NCBI GenBank assembly: GCA_030522415.1 | Contig: CM060105.1 | Span: 16,305,277-16,369,276, forward strand | Reading direction: 5' to 3' | From: Channallabes apus | Taxonomy: Eukaryota > Chordata > Actinopteri > Siluriformes > Clariidae | Length of the DNA stretch: 64,000 bases | In this document: piece after piece, positions 11,161 through 22,735 of the stretch | Position numbering within the stretch: position 1 is the first letter of the stretch | Layout of the letters: every line of letters begins with the position of its first letter | Position numbers and translations under genes: made by a program | Notes under the pieces: generated by a model | What the model saw: only the letters and a program-made list of their open reading frames with translations | What the model was told of the DNA's origin: nothing | Databases searched by the model: none

Positions 11161-14100
11161 GTATATAAGTAAGTTTATATGCTTCTTGATAAACAAGGGC
11201 ATTCTGAGGACCTTCCATTTATATTACTATTAATGTGACTAAGTATCTTTATGTTAAACCTTAACCTAAGCCTAACCTAAAGTAAAAGTGTAATGTGTTT
11301 TGTTTAAAGTAGTCTTCGTTATGGGAACCGGCTGATGTCCCCGTAAACTCAAACTTGTCCGATATTCCTACCAGCCTCATGCGGTCATCAATCCACCACC
11401 ACCTTTTCATCAGCTCTTTTGCCGTTACAAGTCAGGACAGGTAACGTTAGAACTATTCTCATCAGGAAACATTTCTGACGCTGAACAGACCTGCGTCTCA
11501 CTCGTCTCTGGTTTCCGTGCCAGTGTGCTATCTCGCACTGAAATGCAGATAACTCTCAGTGGTGGAGATTTTAGCTCTGAGGAAGCAGGGGGGTGTGTGT
11601 TTTCTGGAAAGGTTTGTGACACCGGGGTGATCTTTTTTTTTTTTTTTTTTTTTTTCCCCCCTGCACGAAAAAACAGCTCAATGACAAAAAAAAAAAGATA
11701 TCAAACAAAAGCAGCATCTTGGCCCCTACTGGTCTCGTCTTATCTAAGCAGCAGTCCCTTTCAAAACAAGCACTCTTCCTGGAGCAGCGAGAGACAGGAA
11801 CCTGACGACGACGCCCTCTCTAAGAGGCGAGAGATTAGGGATGGTGCAATGGTGAATCTCAGAACTCGTGACGGGATTGCGACATCCTGTCGGTTCTGAC
11901 AGGTGCGTTCGGAAATGTTCCAGGTCAGGCTGTGTTTCGTAATTTCAAACATGAACGAAAATACGTCTCGGCTTAGATCAGCTGTAGTCATGGGAAACTT
12001 ACGAAGATGACGTGAAGGTGAGTATGGAAAAAAAAAGTACCTAAAACAGAAAAAGAAAGCACGGATACGGATCTAGCTCGATCAATGACTCATTTGATTA
12101 ATCTGACTCATTCGGTTATTTTTTTTTTTTATAACCAGTTACAGTAACTCTAGTCTAAAGTTTCTGGTGACATCCAATGATGTGCTCATTAGTTTAATCG
12201 AGAAAACTCTTGTTTTGTCCTCTCCTGCCATACCTTATAGCAATGAAACCTGTGACCAATTCTTTATTTCTTTTGAAAATGGTCATTAAAAAGTTAATTA
12301 CTAGTTCTTTCATCTTTTTTTTTTTTTAAATCGTCAATCATAAAACTTTTCCGCCTGAGCTTAGCCCATAAAATTTTCCAACAGCAAGATGGAAAACATA
12401 AATTCAGGGCGAAAAAAAAGCACTTATAATAAAAATAAAACGTATTTATAGTACATTTGATCTCTTTACGTTTTCATTTCCTTAAACATCTGTTTTTCTT
12501 ATTCCTCTCTGTTCAAATTTGCCAAGGAAGGAGTCTCCAGTTTCAGAGCTTTTTAATAATTTAAAGTTCCAAATGACATATTGGGTTTTGCTTCAATGAT
12601 TTTCAACTACATTTGCAACATTCCACCAGAACTAAACCCCAAATACCACTCAGCATGAACATGTCAGAAAATTTGCAATGTAAACCCTGTAATTATAAAC
12701 CAAACCCCACCATTTAAATAACACTGAGGCTCAATGTGCGCAAATGACCAACATTTAGAACATCTGTAAATTCAACTAAGGATAACTGGCAGAACTTACG
12801 AAGTAAGCACAGCAGTAGTACCCAAGAATACTGTAATCTCTGCTACGTAAATAAAGTTTCAGCTCATTATCCCTACCAGTGCAGGTGGGTGAAACCTGTA
12901 ATCTCAAGATCTGGCATCATCACCTCTTGGGGAAAAAAAACCCCTTCATGCCTTACAGGTCGAGTCAGTTTCATCCATTCAACATTTCACACTTATATTA
13001 CTATATTCGTCCTTTCGGGTTTTGGTGGGACGGCTGGTTAATCCTGACCGGTTCTGTATTCAGGAGTGAACCGTCTGCGCGAGACCGGCCTAATGAGGAT
13101 CCTCTTGTCTTCTTTAGATCCACACACTGGCCCCTTTCATGGACACCAGTAGCAGCATGCATTCCAGCTTCTGTTATGAATTACTGAATACTGCAATCAG
13201 ACAATGCCAGCCCCCAAAAAAAAGCCCAGGCATCGTTCCCACCATGCATTCCACCCATCTGGACCAGCCACAACATTTCAAACAGCATCTACGCACAGTC
13301 ACTGACACCAGTCCACTCTCTGACAACAGTACTTGCTATAATCCATTGGGTAGGGGTTTGATGAATGTGCTTTAAACATGAAGGTTTACACAGTTCCCCA
13401 ATCCTTGCCCTGGAGTAGCCACGTCTTTAAACATTTCACTGGTTTTAAAGCTACAACACAAGCAGTCTAACCTCAAAAACAGTTTAGCAATGACCTGAGG
13501 ACTTAGAACTCATGGATTAGAAGGGGCAAAGGAGCAAAATTGGGAAACGGTATGTTATCTTACTATGTTTTTGCAACATCACCACAATTTTCCATACGCT
13601 TCGTTAAAGTCATGCATTCAGACATTTACAAAACAATGTTATTAAATGTAGATGATCACTTGTTTAGATAATTTATACATTTCCTTTGATCAAGGTAAAT
13701 AAGTTAAAGTGTAAAAACTAAGGATGGCGGAAAACAACTCGATTTAGTTACATAGCGCAATTCTTTAGTGTGGCAATTTATATCTCACCACACTAACTAC
13801 AAAATTGCATCTATTTTTTATTATATATATTAATATAGTCAAAATGTTTATATATTGTTGCCGTTCGTTTCAAATCCTACCGATTGTGCGCTCTAAACTA
13901 TTAACACAGCACAACATCCTGTGTAGCAAGATTATTATTTTTGCGATTATTTAACTTCATTTTGAATTATATATAAGAAAAATAATAATAACATTGAATC
14001 GAGATATGTATAAAATTGTGATATTAAAATAATCGCAAGACAAAAAGCCTATACATCATAATAATATCGTATCGGACGATCCCTGGTGAATCACATCCCT

Positions 14101-14393
14101 AGCAGAAATGCGAAATAAATGCGAAAGATTACCTACACAACGTATTCCAATGCACTTCAACAATAAAAGTAAAAGCTACCAAGGTTTCAGTCATATCCAA
14201 AGTAGTTTTCTGTTCAGTATAATCTAATAACTGCAACATACTGTATACATGAAGGTAGGAAATAACTGCAGTGCGTTTCAGGAATAATAGCGAGCGCAGT
14301 AAACAAACACGCATCAGCTGTGCAAGCAAAGTGGTTGGATCATGTTCGTCCCTCACGTTCGTCTCTAAAATCATTGTGCTCGATCCCCGTTAT

Positions 14394-14409
14394 CGTTACT
14401 ATAGTAACG
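14394..14409. promoter_or_regulatory. 16-bp perfect palindrome resembling an RFX X-box
   Basis: CGTTACTATAGTAACG is perfectly self-complementary. GTTACTATAGTAAC resembles the RFX X-box GTTRCCATGGYAAC with altered centre bases. It sits in intron 1 about 0.7 kb downstream of exon 1. Function is inferred only. Confidence 0.35.
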
Positions 14410-15094
14410 GTATACACGAGAATGGGTGGGTTAGAACAGATTTTCGACAGAGTTGCATTTATTTAAGGTTTTTGGAAGGAGTCTCCAATGCGAGGTAAGT
14501 TTTAAGGAAAGTTCGGACATATGAGTTAGTACGGTGGTTAGATTTGCTATAACACAAATGATAACATGTTTAACTGATAAAACAAAACACTTTGATGTTT
14601 ACTAAGTACGTAAGCGATTCTGATGTTAGAGGAAATTAATCTTCAAGGTGATAACCTGTTATAACAGCACCCTGTCATGTTTAACTCTACTCTTAGTTTT
14701 TGTTTTAGAAATTCTTTGCTGCTTTTTGATATTTGTACTTTTTTTTTTTACAGCTCAGAATACTTTTTGTTTCTTTTTTTTTGAGGTTTCACAACAACAA
14801 CAACAGGCTAATCCAGTGCCATGCAGGAGATTACAGCAGTTCTCCATGCAGTCAGGGTTATAATCTGGAGCTCCAGACAAACATCACCAGATTTTCCACA
14901 AACAATTAACATAGAAATAAAGAGGATTAGGGGGAAAAAAACAAAAACAAACAGTGTGCTTTTTATAGCACTGGATCAGATCCGGAACGGTGGTGTGTAA
15001 ACACAGATTCTCGAACTCGAGATCAAACGCAACGGACTTCAGATGTAACATTATTACGTCTGGTTAAAACATCAAAGAAAAGCTGCGCACTCAC

Positions 15095-15169
15095 TTTGCT
15101 TTTAACTTCCACCGCGTCCAGCTCCGTGTGCCGCAAACTCTGCGTCTTGTTATTAAAACTCCGATACAT
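15095..15169 (-). CDS. pard6g: pard6g coding exon 1 (PAR6 polarity protein, N-terminus)
   Basis: This exon encodes 25 residues, starting MYRSFNNKTQSLRHTE and ending AVEVKSK. VEVKSK is the invariant first PB1 strand of PAR6 proteins. The M-x-R-S-F-x-x-K-(T)-Q-S/T-L-R pattern fits PARD6G better than PARD6A or PARD6B (family knowledge). The ATG has A at -3. The exon ends at a GTGAGT donor (15089-15094) in phase 0, and exon 2 continues with [11 protein letters not shown]6 is the scaffold that joins atypical PKC, CDC42-GTP and PAR3 at apical junctions; the basic strand encoded here is part of the aPKC-binding face. Transcription runs right to left. The 5' UTR is not delimited. Whether this is the fish a or b paralogue cannot be decided from two exons. 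Confidence 0.9.
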
Positions 15170-15550
15170 TGTTGCTTTTTGACGCCTCGCTGCTTTCACC
15201 GCGGTCCGCTTCTCACTCCGTACGTGTGTCTATGTGTGTAGAAATGTGTGTTGTGTCTATCAATCCTGGAAAAAAGAAAAGAAAAAAAAAAAGTAATCCT
15301 AGGCTTTTCCGATCACGACTCTCCGACAAACTTCAGGGGGAGAAAAAAAAAACCACTAGATGTGGAAGGAGAGTAAAATCACCGCCTCTGCCTACAGGGA
15401 GAGAGGGAGAGAAAAGTTTTCACAGAATGACATCATGGGTGTCTCTCACTCCCGATCCCTCCCCAAAAAGCAGTGGAGCTGCGCAGCGGGACTGTATGGA
15501 GCGGAGAAAGGAACAAAACTGGTAGAGGTTTAGGCGCCTTTGATCTCGAG
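15170..15550 (-). promoter_or_regulatory. pard6g: Probable pard6g 5' UTR and promoter region
   Basis: This is the stretch directly upstream of the pard6g start codon. It is richer in CpG than its surroundings (GCGGTCCGC near 15200, GCGCAGCGGG near 15480). It has poly-A/purine runs at 15268-15295 and 15342-15354. No clear TATA box is seen. It ends where an AT-rich foldback repeat begins. The transcription start is not visible from sequence, so this is inferred from position only. Confidence 0.4.
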
Positions 15551-15559
15551 AACTGGAAT

Positions 15560-16375
15560 TCATAGCGTACATCCAGTTCTGAGAACAGTTTTAGAACGGC
15601 AGAACCTGTGCCATCAAATACAGTTTGAATTATAGAACTGATCTCAGAACTGTTTTTGTTTATATAAAAAACTTTATTTATTAATTCATTTATATTAAAT
15701 AAATGAACTCTATGAATAAATAAATAAATGTTATTTATTTATTTATTTATATTAAGTAAATGAACTCTATGAATAAATTCATTCATTCATCTTCTATACC
15801 GCTTTATCCTTCTATTCAGGGTCGCGGGGGACCTGGAGCCTATCCCAGGAGACTTCGGGCACTAGGCAGGGTACACCCTGGACAGGGTGCCAATCCATCG
15901 CAGGGCACACACACATACACACACTCACACACCCAATCATCTATGAATAAATAAATAAATTAAATAAATAAGGTTATTAACCTTATTTATTTATTCATAG
16001 AGTTCATTTATTTAATATAAATAAATAAATACAATTTATTTATTATTTATATAAATTATATAAATGAATCATTTATTTAATATAAATGAATAAATAAATA
16101 CAATTTATTTATTTACTTATTTATTCATAGAGTTCATTTATTTAATATAAATGAATAAATAAATCAATAAATATATGTTGAATAACTTTACACATTCAAG
16201 AATTCAAACTCATGAGTCACTTTATTTATTTATTTATTTATTTATTTATTGGAGAAAGTTTTAAACTGGAATTCTTAGATGTGCGAACAAAAACAGTTCT
16301 TAGATCAGCTCTAGAATTCAAACTGTATTTGATTGAACAAGTCCTGCAATTCTAAAACCGTCCGCTTCACTCTCA
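15560..16375. mobile_element. AT-rich foldback element with a SINE inside
   Basis: The arms at about 15588-15655 and 16275-16362 are imperfect inverted repeats of one another (ATCAAATACAGTTTGAATT on the left, its complement on the right). Inside them, TGAACTCTATGAATAAA occurs twice forward (15703, 15760) and twice inverted (15988, 16125), surrounded by ATTT tetranucleotides. The whole 0.8 kb can fold on itself. This looks like a foldback/MITE-type DNA element without coding capacity, later split by a SINE. Confidence 0.65.
15779..15940 (-). mobile_element. SINE (GAAT-tailed family), 5'-truncated, with 12-bp TSD
   Basis: The tail half of the SINE, from (ATTC)n and TATACCGCTTTATCC to the CA-rich body, is flanked by perfect repeats CTATGAATAAAT at 15767-15778 and 15941-15952. 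The tRNA head is missing, a normal result of incomplete reverse transcription. It is nested in the foldback element. Confidence 0.88.
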
Positions 16376-16555
16376 TCAGCTATCTATCCTGCGGAAGTCT
16401 ATCCCAGAAAACTTAAAGACTTACAGTAAGGCACAAGCTACTGTAGGGCACACACACATGCACACACATACACTCATTCACACACTACTGACAAATTTGG
16501 GAATGAAAAATTAGCCTAATCTGCATGTCAGAGGAAACCATAGGAAACCATATAT
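16375..16555 (-). mobile_element. Degraded SINE (GAAT-tailed family) fragment
   Basis: It retains GCGGAAGTCTATCCCAG, the CA-rich body and GAAAAATTAGCCTAATCTGC in the family order but with many changes. The head is missing. Confidence 0.7.
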
Positions 16556-16911
16556 ATCATTATTTTTGCTCTGGTTTATGTCTCCTATTACAGTGAGTTC
16601 CATACGTATGAACATTTGAGTAATGAACTTTCGAAGATACAAACAAGCAATTTGCGATCGCTCAGTCGCAGAAGTTCAATTCAATTCCATTTTATTTGTA
16701 TTGTGTGTGTGTGTGTTATTGGAAAATAAAGTAATAAATGTGCTTTGTTGTTCATGAATATACAAGAGTATTAAACATTTACACACACTCACGTGCACTG
16801 GAAAGTGAATAAAGTTTGGACTACAATGCCATTCAAAAGCAGAGGACTATAAGGATTATAATTCTGACCCGGTCGATCCTGCATACAATCCTGCAAGGAT
16901 GGCTGTGTGGC

Positions 16912-16913
<2 letters not shown>

Positions 16914-16946
<33 letters not shown>
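16914..16946. repeat. (CA)n microsatellite
   Basis: About 16 CA units, 20 bp from the hairpin at 16965-17011. Confidence 0.97.
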
Positions 16947-16948
<2 letters not shown>

Positions 16949-16964
16949 GAGCACAGGAGAGAAC

Positions 16965-17011
16965 GTTTCTTCCATACCAGTGCCATCTACTGGCACATGT
17001 ATGGAAGAAAC
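16965..17011. other. 21-bp stem hairpin carrying a CTCF-like motif
   Basis: GTTTCTTCCATACCAGTGCCA (16965-16985) is complementary to 16991-17011 with two mismatches around a 5-nt loop, TCTAC. The apex (16979-16993) reads, on the minus strand, CCAGTAGATGGCACT, a match to the CTCF core CCASYAGRKGGCRST. It is too short for an ordinary precursor microRNA. Confidence 0.6.
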
Positions 17012-17099
17012 TGGTTTCATATAGGATGAACCCCATGTCACAGCTCTACTATACTATATAGACTGTATATAGGAGAGCTGTTGTCTTGTTTACTTTCAA

Positions 17100-17900
17100 A
17101 TCACTTAAAATTTGGAATGGACTAAATATTAAAATGTCCAGATTTTACGCATCTGGCAGCTGTTTCTGAAATGTAATATTTTTTCTCTATACCCCTACTA
17201 TTTTATTTAATTTTGTTGAATCTTTATTTAATCTTACACTGTATCATATTGTATAAAATTTTGTATCTTTTAAATTTTTTAATTAGCCAATACCTATTTT
17301 GCATTTCTGTAACTGCGTCTGATTTGAGCACATGAGACTTTTCCACATATAGTTCATGCACACATTTAGAGCTCATTGAGCAACTTTCGCATTGTGTGTC
17401 ATGGGCTCTACTCAACAGGAAGTCAGCTATTTTGGGTCGTTTGCAAAACAAAACAAAACAAAAAAAAAACATACCCAATGGATTTTGATGTACAATCTAA
17501 AGACATTAAGGATGCAAAATCGTAGAGGCATTTTGGAGATCTCAAACGGCTCAGCTGTGACGATGCCTTAAACTTGTGCCGAAAAAGGGGGTTAATTTCT
17601 TTTTGACATTATATTAAGTGACATTACATTGAGTGACATCAGTTTGAGTGACATCATAGAGTAATGCTTTTTTCCCCCCAGCATCTGGGGCTTTTTGGAG
17701 GTCTACAGGAAACCCTTTTTCTAAAATTATGTCATAATGGTATTGGTATGTTCCCTTTAAATGCATGTGTCCACTGTGCCCATTGTCCTTCTGGTGTGCC
17801 CGGGTGGCAATAGTGCTTGGGCCCACTCATCATTGCTTGCAACTATATTCATTATTAAAATATGAAAGCATTGATGATTTAAAATAGTTGATAAAGTATT
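17100..17900. other. Non-genic stretch with no recognised feature
   Basis: Mixed AT-rich sequence with no coding signature or known repeat. Small frames (17224-17478, 17614-17826) are short, unconserved in appearance and lack splice logic. Confidence 0.6.
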
Positions 17901-18289
17901 ACTCAATCACTCATCGTGTATACCACTTTATCCTGTGTGACCTCCAGACACTCCAGGTCACGGGGTGTCTGGAGCCTATCCCAGGAGACTTAGGGCACAA
18001 GGTAGGGTACACCCAGGACAGTGTGCCAATCCATCGCAGGGCACACACACACACACACACGCACATGCTCATTCATACACTACGGGCATTGGGAACGACA
18101 ATTAGCCTACACTGTAAGTCTTTAGACTGTGGGAGGAAGACCACCAAGCACATGGAGAACATGCAAACTCAGTGCACACAGAGGTGAGAATAGACACTGG
18201 CAATGAATCGAACCTGGACCCTGAAGGTTCAAAGCCACAGTGCTAACCGATTCACCATGTGAGTAATGCTAACCGATTCACGTGTCGCC
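17901..18289 (-). mobile_element. SINE (GAAT-tailed family), near full length
   Basis: The family order is complete: TATACCACTTTATCC tail end, GGAGCCTATCCCAGGAGACT, CA-rich centre, TTTAGACTGTGGGAGGAAGA, then a mutated tRNA head on the right. A short head duplication (GTAATGCTAACCGATTCAC) occurs near 18245-18282. Confidence 0.88.
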
Positions 18290-18468
18290 ATATACTATTA
18301 TTACATTGAACAAACATATATTTTAAAAATTGTTTTATTATTATTAAAAAAAATTATTTATATAAATCATTATGAGTAAGAAATTTACTTTTATTTACTA
18401 TTTATCTTATGTTTAAACTTTATTTATGTTTAATTGTCCAGTACTTTATCATTTTGCATTGTTTTACT

Positions 18469-18504
18469 TGCATTATTATTATTTTTTATAATATATAAAG
18501 GATA

Positions 18505-18547
<43 letters not shown>

Positions 18548-18807
18548 CATTTTATAATAATAATAATAATTAATGTAATAATAAGTATTATTATTATTAT
18601 TAATAAAAACAATTATAAAAATATTATTATTAATATTATTATTATTAGTAGTAGTAGTAGTAGTGGTAGTATAATAATAATAATAATTATTATTATAAAT
18701 ATTATTATTATTATTAGTAGTAGTAGTATTATAATAATAATAATTATTAGTAGTAGTAGTAGTATTATAATAATAATTATTATTATTATTAGTAGTAGTA
18801 GTAGTAG
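18469..18807. repeat. Compound trinucleotide array (TTA/ATA/TAG)n
   Basis: About 340 bp of TTA, ATA and TAG triplets switch phase several times. The Ile/Tyr/Ser and Asn/Thr/Tyr-rich open frames on both strands come from it. Two CTCF-like motifs adjoin its right end. Confidence 0.95.
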
Positions 18808-18818
18808 AAGAACAATAT

Positions 18819-18881
18819 GCTGCCCCCTGCAGGTTATGCATACGTTGACAGCAATTCATATTTTGCCCACTAGATGTCAGC
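18819..18881. promoter_or_regulatory. Pair of divergent CTCF-like motifs
   Basis: On the minus strand 18819-18833 reads CCTGCAGGGGGCAGC. On the plus strand 18867-18881 reads CCACTAGATGTCAGC. Each has one mismatch to CCASYAGRKGGCRSY. This is motif reading by eye only. Confidence 0.35.
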
Positions 18882-18899
18882 ATTGCACAACAAAATTGT

Positions 18900-19966
18900 T
18901 ATAGATATTTTTCTTACAGTTGAAAGACTGGGTGAAACCAGTGCACAGTCTCAGTGGTTGTGAAAAAAATATAGTGAATAAAAACTTTATACAGAAAGTA
19001 AACTGGGCTGAGGATTGAGTCATGTGTGGCTGTCAGGCAAAAATACTACTTACGCTCATACAGACATGGTCGAAGAATCCAACGGTGCGAGACTGGTTAC
19101 GTCAGTTTGTGCACACCAGCACCAGAGCTGAACCGGGTTAATAGGGTATGCAGTGCTTCAGGGGGTAAGTAAGGGGGATTATGGGGCCCAGACCAGACTG
19201 CATTTGGGCCTCTCATAAGAAGGTATGATCCTTAACCACATTTCCTTGCTACTGTGTTAACCCTACCTGGACCCTGACCTGTCCGTCTCCTTCAGTCTCT
19301 CAGTCAAGCTCTATGGACAAACCAGACAATGAGTTCTACATGCACCGTGAACGGGAGCCAAAAAAATGCAGCGTGTGGGAACGCTCCTGGTCCATCATAC
19401 CCCCGGGGGGGTGGGGGTGCTAATACTACATACCGCCCTGTGCAGGCCTCTTCGAGTGTGTAATCTGAGATCGGAGGGCCGGAGGAGTTTTGTGATTGCC
19501 ATTGTGCAGAGGCACACTGAGAGTCCTCGCCGTGGAACGCATGAATCAGTCATGCCTGTCTCAAATATTAAAGTCACAGTCATCGGGATTGCAGAGCTTA
19601 AGACATGTATTTGCAATTTGATCTCATGTTTCGGTTGCCAGGTTGCTTGATTTACCCCTATAATATTTTCTTAAAGATTTCAGCTAAATAACTAACCGTT
19701 GTCTTCTTATAAAAGGCAAACTTGTGCTTCCTAAGTTTTGTATTGAAGTTCTGATGATAATAATGCTTTGTCGGTTATAACATTAGAAAAAGCATTTAGG
19801 TAACTGCTGGACTATCTCACAGACTTCAAGTCTGCCAACTTTCATTTGAGTTCTATGTAGCTTCCTAGCTCACATAGCATTTAGCAGCTAATGCTAGTGT
19901 GCAGAACATTTGTGAAAAGGAAACCTAACTAGCTAACTCGTTTTATTTTGCTTTTTACAATGCTAA
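18900..19966. other. Non-genic stretch with no recognised feature
   Basis: Unique-looking sequence. Small open frames on both strands around 19366-19650 overlap each other and show no domain I know. Confidence 0.55.
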
Positions 19967-19976
19967 TTTGGAAATG

Positions 19977-20217
19977 GCGGCACGGTGGCGTATTGATGAG
20001 CCCCGTCGCCTCGCACCTTCAGGATCCGGGTTCGATTTCCGTGCTTGGTGGGTTTCCATCAGGTACATCAGATTCCTCAAACAGTCCAAAGACAGACAGA
20101 TTAGAATAACTGGTGTTCCCAAGTTGACCGGTTGTATAGGAATGAGCAATGGGAACTTCACATTGTCCTTCACAATCCCTAGTTGGACTCCAGAGGTTCC
20201 AAGATGGATGGATGGAG
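19977..20217 (+). mobile_element. SINE (GAAT-tailed family), tRNA head present, with TSD
   Basis: Starts GCGGCACGGTGGCGTA with box B GGTTCGATTTCC near 20030, then TGCTTGGTGGGTTTCC and CAGTCCAAAGAC. It ends in a GGATG-type tail. TTTGGAAATG flanks both ends (19967-19976, 20218-20227). The centre is rearranged and diverged. Confidence 0.82.
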
Positions 20218-20702
20218 TTTGGAAATGTGCCAGCTGTAAACTGCCCGAGTTTTCTTCGTTACGGATGAGACGTGACTCCAACACTGCGGTAAACATAACA
20301 TAAATAGGAGATCTCTCAAGGACTAGTCTATATCTCATCTACTCTAGGTTATAGAAATACAGATCTTCTCCCTCGACATTCACACGGCCTTGAACACTTT
20401 GACCCCTATGAAAGATTTGGAATATTTCACGTACAATATTAAAGCACAGGTATGACGAGACGTTGCATCATATGACTTTCGTGAAGGCAATGCAAAGAAC
20501 AAGAAGAAGAGTTTTCTACTTTGTTTGCAGATAAGATGTCTTTTGTAGTGAACCACTGACTGGAAACGTGAGTGTGTGTTCTCATGTGTTTGTGTCTGTC
20601 TGTTTGTAGTTTGTTCTTTCACAGAGGATCAACATTGAGGTTTTACATGAATATATGATGCGACTGTCTATTATATCTGATCATTGTGACTGTTCAGATC
20701 TT

Positions 20703-20970
20703 ATCACTCACTCATCGTCATCGCCGTATTATCCTGCATACTGAGTGGCAACAGGCCTGGAGCCTATCCCATGATACACCATGGACGAGGTTCCAAACCA
20801 TCACACGCATTCACACACTATCGGCAATTTGGGAACGCCAATGAGCCAAGTCTGTGGGAGAAAACCGGAGAACTTGCCAACTTCACGAACACAAACCCCG
20901 ATGTGGGAATCGAACCTTTGACCCTGGCGGTGCAAGGCGACAATGCTAACCACTACACCCCTGTGCCGCC
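20703..20970 (-). mobile_element. SINE (GAAT-tailed family), internally deleted
   Basis: Family landmarks are present from CCGTATTATCCTGC to GCTAACCACTACACC and GTGCCGCC. The minus-strand head keeps box B, and parts of the central body are missing. Confidence 0.82.
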
Positions 20971-20974
20971 CAGG

Positions 20975-22735
20975 TCTGGTCAATTTATTCTAATGCAAAT
21001 GACCTGAAAGTAGCTTAAAGGTTTGGGTTGACGGTGGTGTGCACGCATTTCTGATCACCTGATAGTCATCGTCTATCCAGTGCACGATCCCACTTCGACA
21101 GAAATGGGACACAACCTTCCACACACAACCTTATTATGATAATAATCATAATATGACCCTAACAACGGGCACCATAGAACAGTACCACACTGTACATTTG
21201 CCCTTAGATTGTCTCTTACTGGGAAAAAAAAAGAGAGAGAGAGAGAAAGCCCTGGGCATGTACTTATCTCATCCTTATCTTTTATGTAGATGAAGCACAG
21301 GACAGAGGCACCAGTTTAATGAAATATTAAATATTAATGCACCAAGCATGAAAGGATTGCACAGATATATTTACACCAGTAGGGGTCATATAGAGTCCAC
21401 AAAATCCCACAAGTTACCCAAGTGTGTGTGTGTGTGTGTGGGGGGGGGGGGGGTATAAATAGAAACACGCATATAAATATAGACGCATTTATTTGTTCTC
21501 AGCTTGCTTTAATTCCTCTTCGCACCCTAAGGGCCGGAAATTTTCAGGTCCTTCTCATTTTGTTCCTGCGTTCTTGAATACACACTCACACACACACACA
21601 CACACACTGAGCATAAGCAGTTTCTTAATCCCATCCAGAGTTTACACACTCCTACGGGGCCGAAATAAGTGTTACAGAGCGACGAACATGCTCCCTCTGC
21701 CGTGATTACAATTACATGCTCCCTGTGGCAATTACATGATGCTACATTATTTATTTGCTCCCCTCGTTGCGTTATCTAGGACAAACACAGACATCATTAT
21801 GGAGTCCCGATAACATTTACATCGTAATCCGGTTGAGGAGGCCGACCTGACCGGAGAGACAGCCGGAGGACGTTGGAGACGATGTCATGCACTAGTTTAA
21901 TTCATCATTTTTAAAGCATTGATTTAGGACATTACAGATTAAACTACAGTACACATGAGACTGGAAGCTTCTTAGTGACGTGTTGAGATGCAGGTTTGGA
22001 TTGTGTGTGTGTGTGCGTGTGTATGTGTGTGTGCCACAGCATCATGCACTAGCTATATTTAAAGAGACACCATATTGTAACAGATCTGCTTCTTCCGTTT
22101 ATTTACAGGAGATTGTTTAGAATGTAGGACACTGAGAAACAATGTTACAGTGTTACAATGTTAGAAACGATGTAATAAATAAATATATATGAAAATATAA
22201 AGGTTTGGACACACCTTCTAATTGCATGGTCTTTCCTGATTTTTTTTCCCCCTCTACATTTCTACACTGAAGGCGTTTCTCCAAAATACACAATAATCTT
22301 CTCTGAACAGTTGATGTTGATGTTGAGATGCACATCTGCTACTTCTGCTCTGTAAATCCTTCATAACGCCTCTAATCTGAGGTGCTGGTTGTTAATTGGT
22401 GATTTCTGAGGCTGGTGACTCTAAATGAACGTCTCCTCTGCAGCAGAGGTACGTTGTGGTCTTGCTTTCCTGGGAAGGACTTCATGACAGTTTCATCATC
22501 ATGGTGCTTGATGGGTTTCGCAAATGTACTTGACAAGAATGTTCTTGCAAGAACTGACCTTCATGTCTTAAAACAACTGATTGTTGTTGTTGTTGTTTAA
22601 TTACTTAATGCCATACGTGGTATTTCATATTTTCTTGGAATCTCCAGTATTGCTTTAGAATGTAAAAGTAAATCACTAACAAAAAAAACAAACAAAAAAA
22701 AACATAAAATTATAAGGTGGGTTTATATATATACA
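20975..22735. other. Non-genic stretch with microsatellites and one candidate regulatory block
   Basis: Contains (TG)n running into poly-G (21422-21453), short (CA)n (21587-21607) and TG-rich sequence (22004-22032). The block 21700-21880 is noted separately. I see no exons. Confidence 0.6.
21700..21880. promoter_or_regulatory. Candidate conserved non-coding element
   Basis: A high-complexity block with repeated ATTA/TAAT-type homeodomain cores (GATTACAATTACATG, GGCAATTACATGATG, CATCATTATGGAG) and no coding frame. It is set in otherwise repeat-rich DNA. Conservation cannot be judged without comparison. Confidence 0.25.

Larger units (their letters stand above)
6574..15094 (-). other. pard6g: pard6g intron 1
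   Basis: An 8521-bp GT-AG intron in phase 0 joins the two exons. I see no further exon in it. It holds an A-rich stretch (7320-7400), a short fragment of a dispersed fish repeat (8368-8432), AT-rich sequence (8440-8640), a decayed Tc1 copy (about 10605-11160), poly-T (11632-11655), a 16-bp palindrome (14394-14409), a CTCF-like motif (7668-7682) and three copies of a GGAAGGAGTCTCC motif (8183, 12526, 14474). The rest looks unique and unremarkable. Confidence 0.85.

Noticed and set aside
15169..15525. 118-codon plus-strand frame at the pard6g 5' end
   Set aside because: Antisense to the supported exon 1 and upstream region. Low complexity, no domain.
18434..18904. 156-codon Ile/Tyr/Ser-rich frame and its antisense
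   Set aside because: Generated by the TTA/ATA/TAG trinucleotide array.
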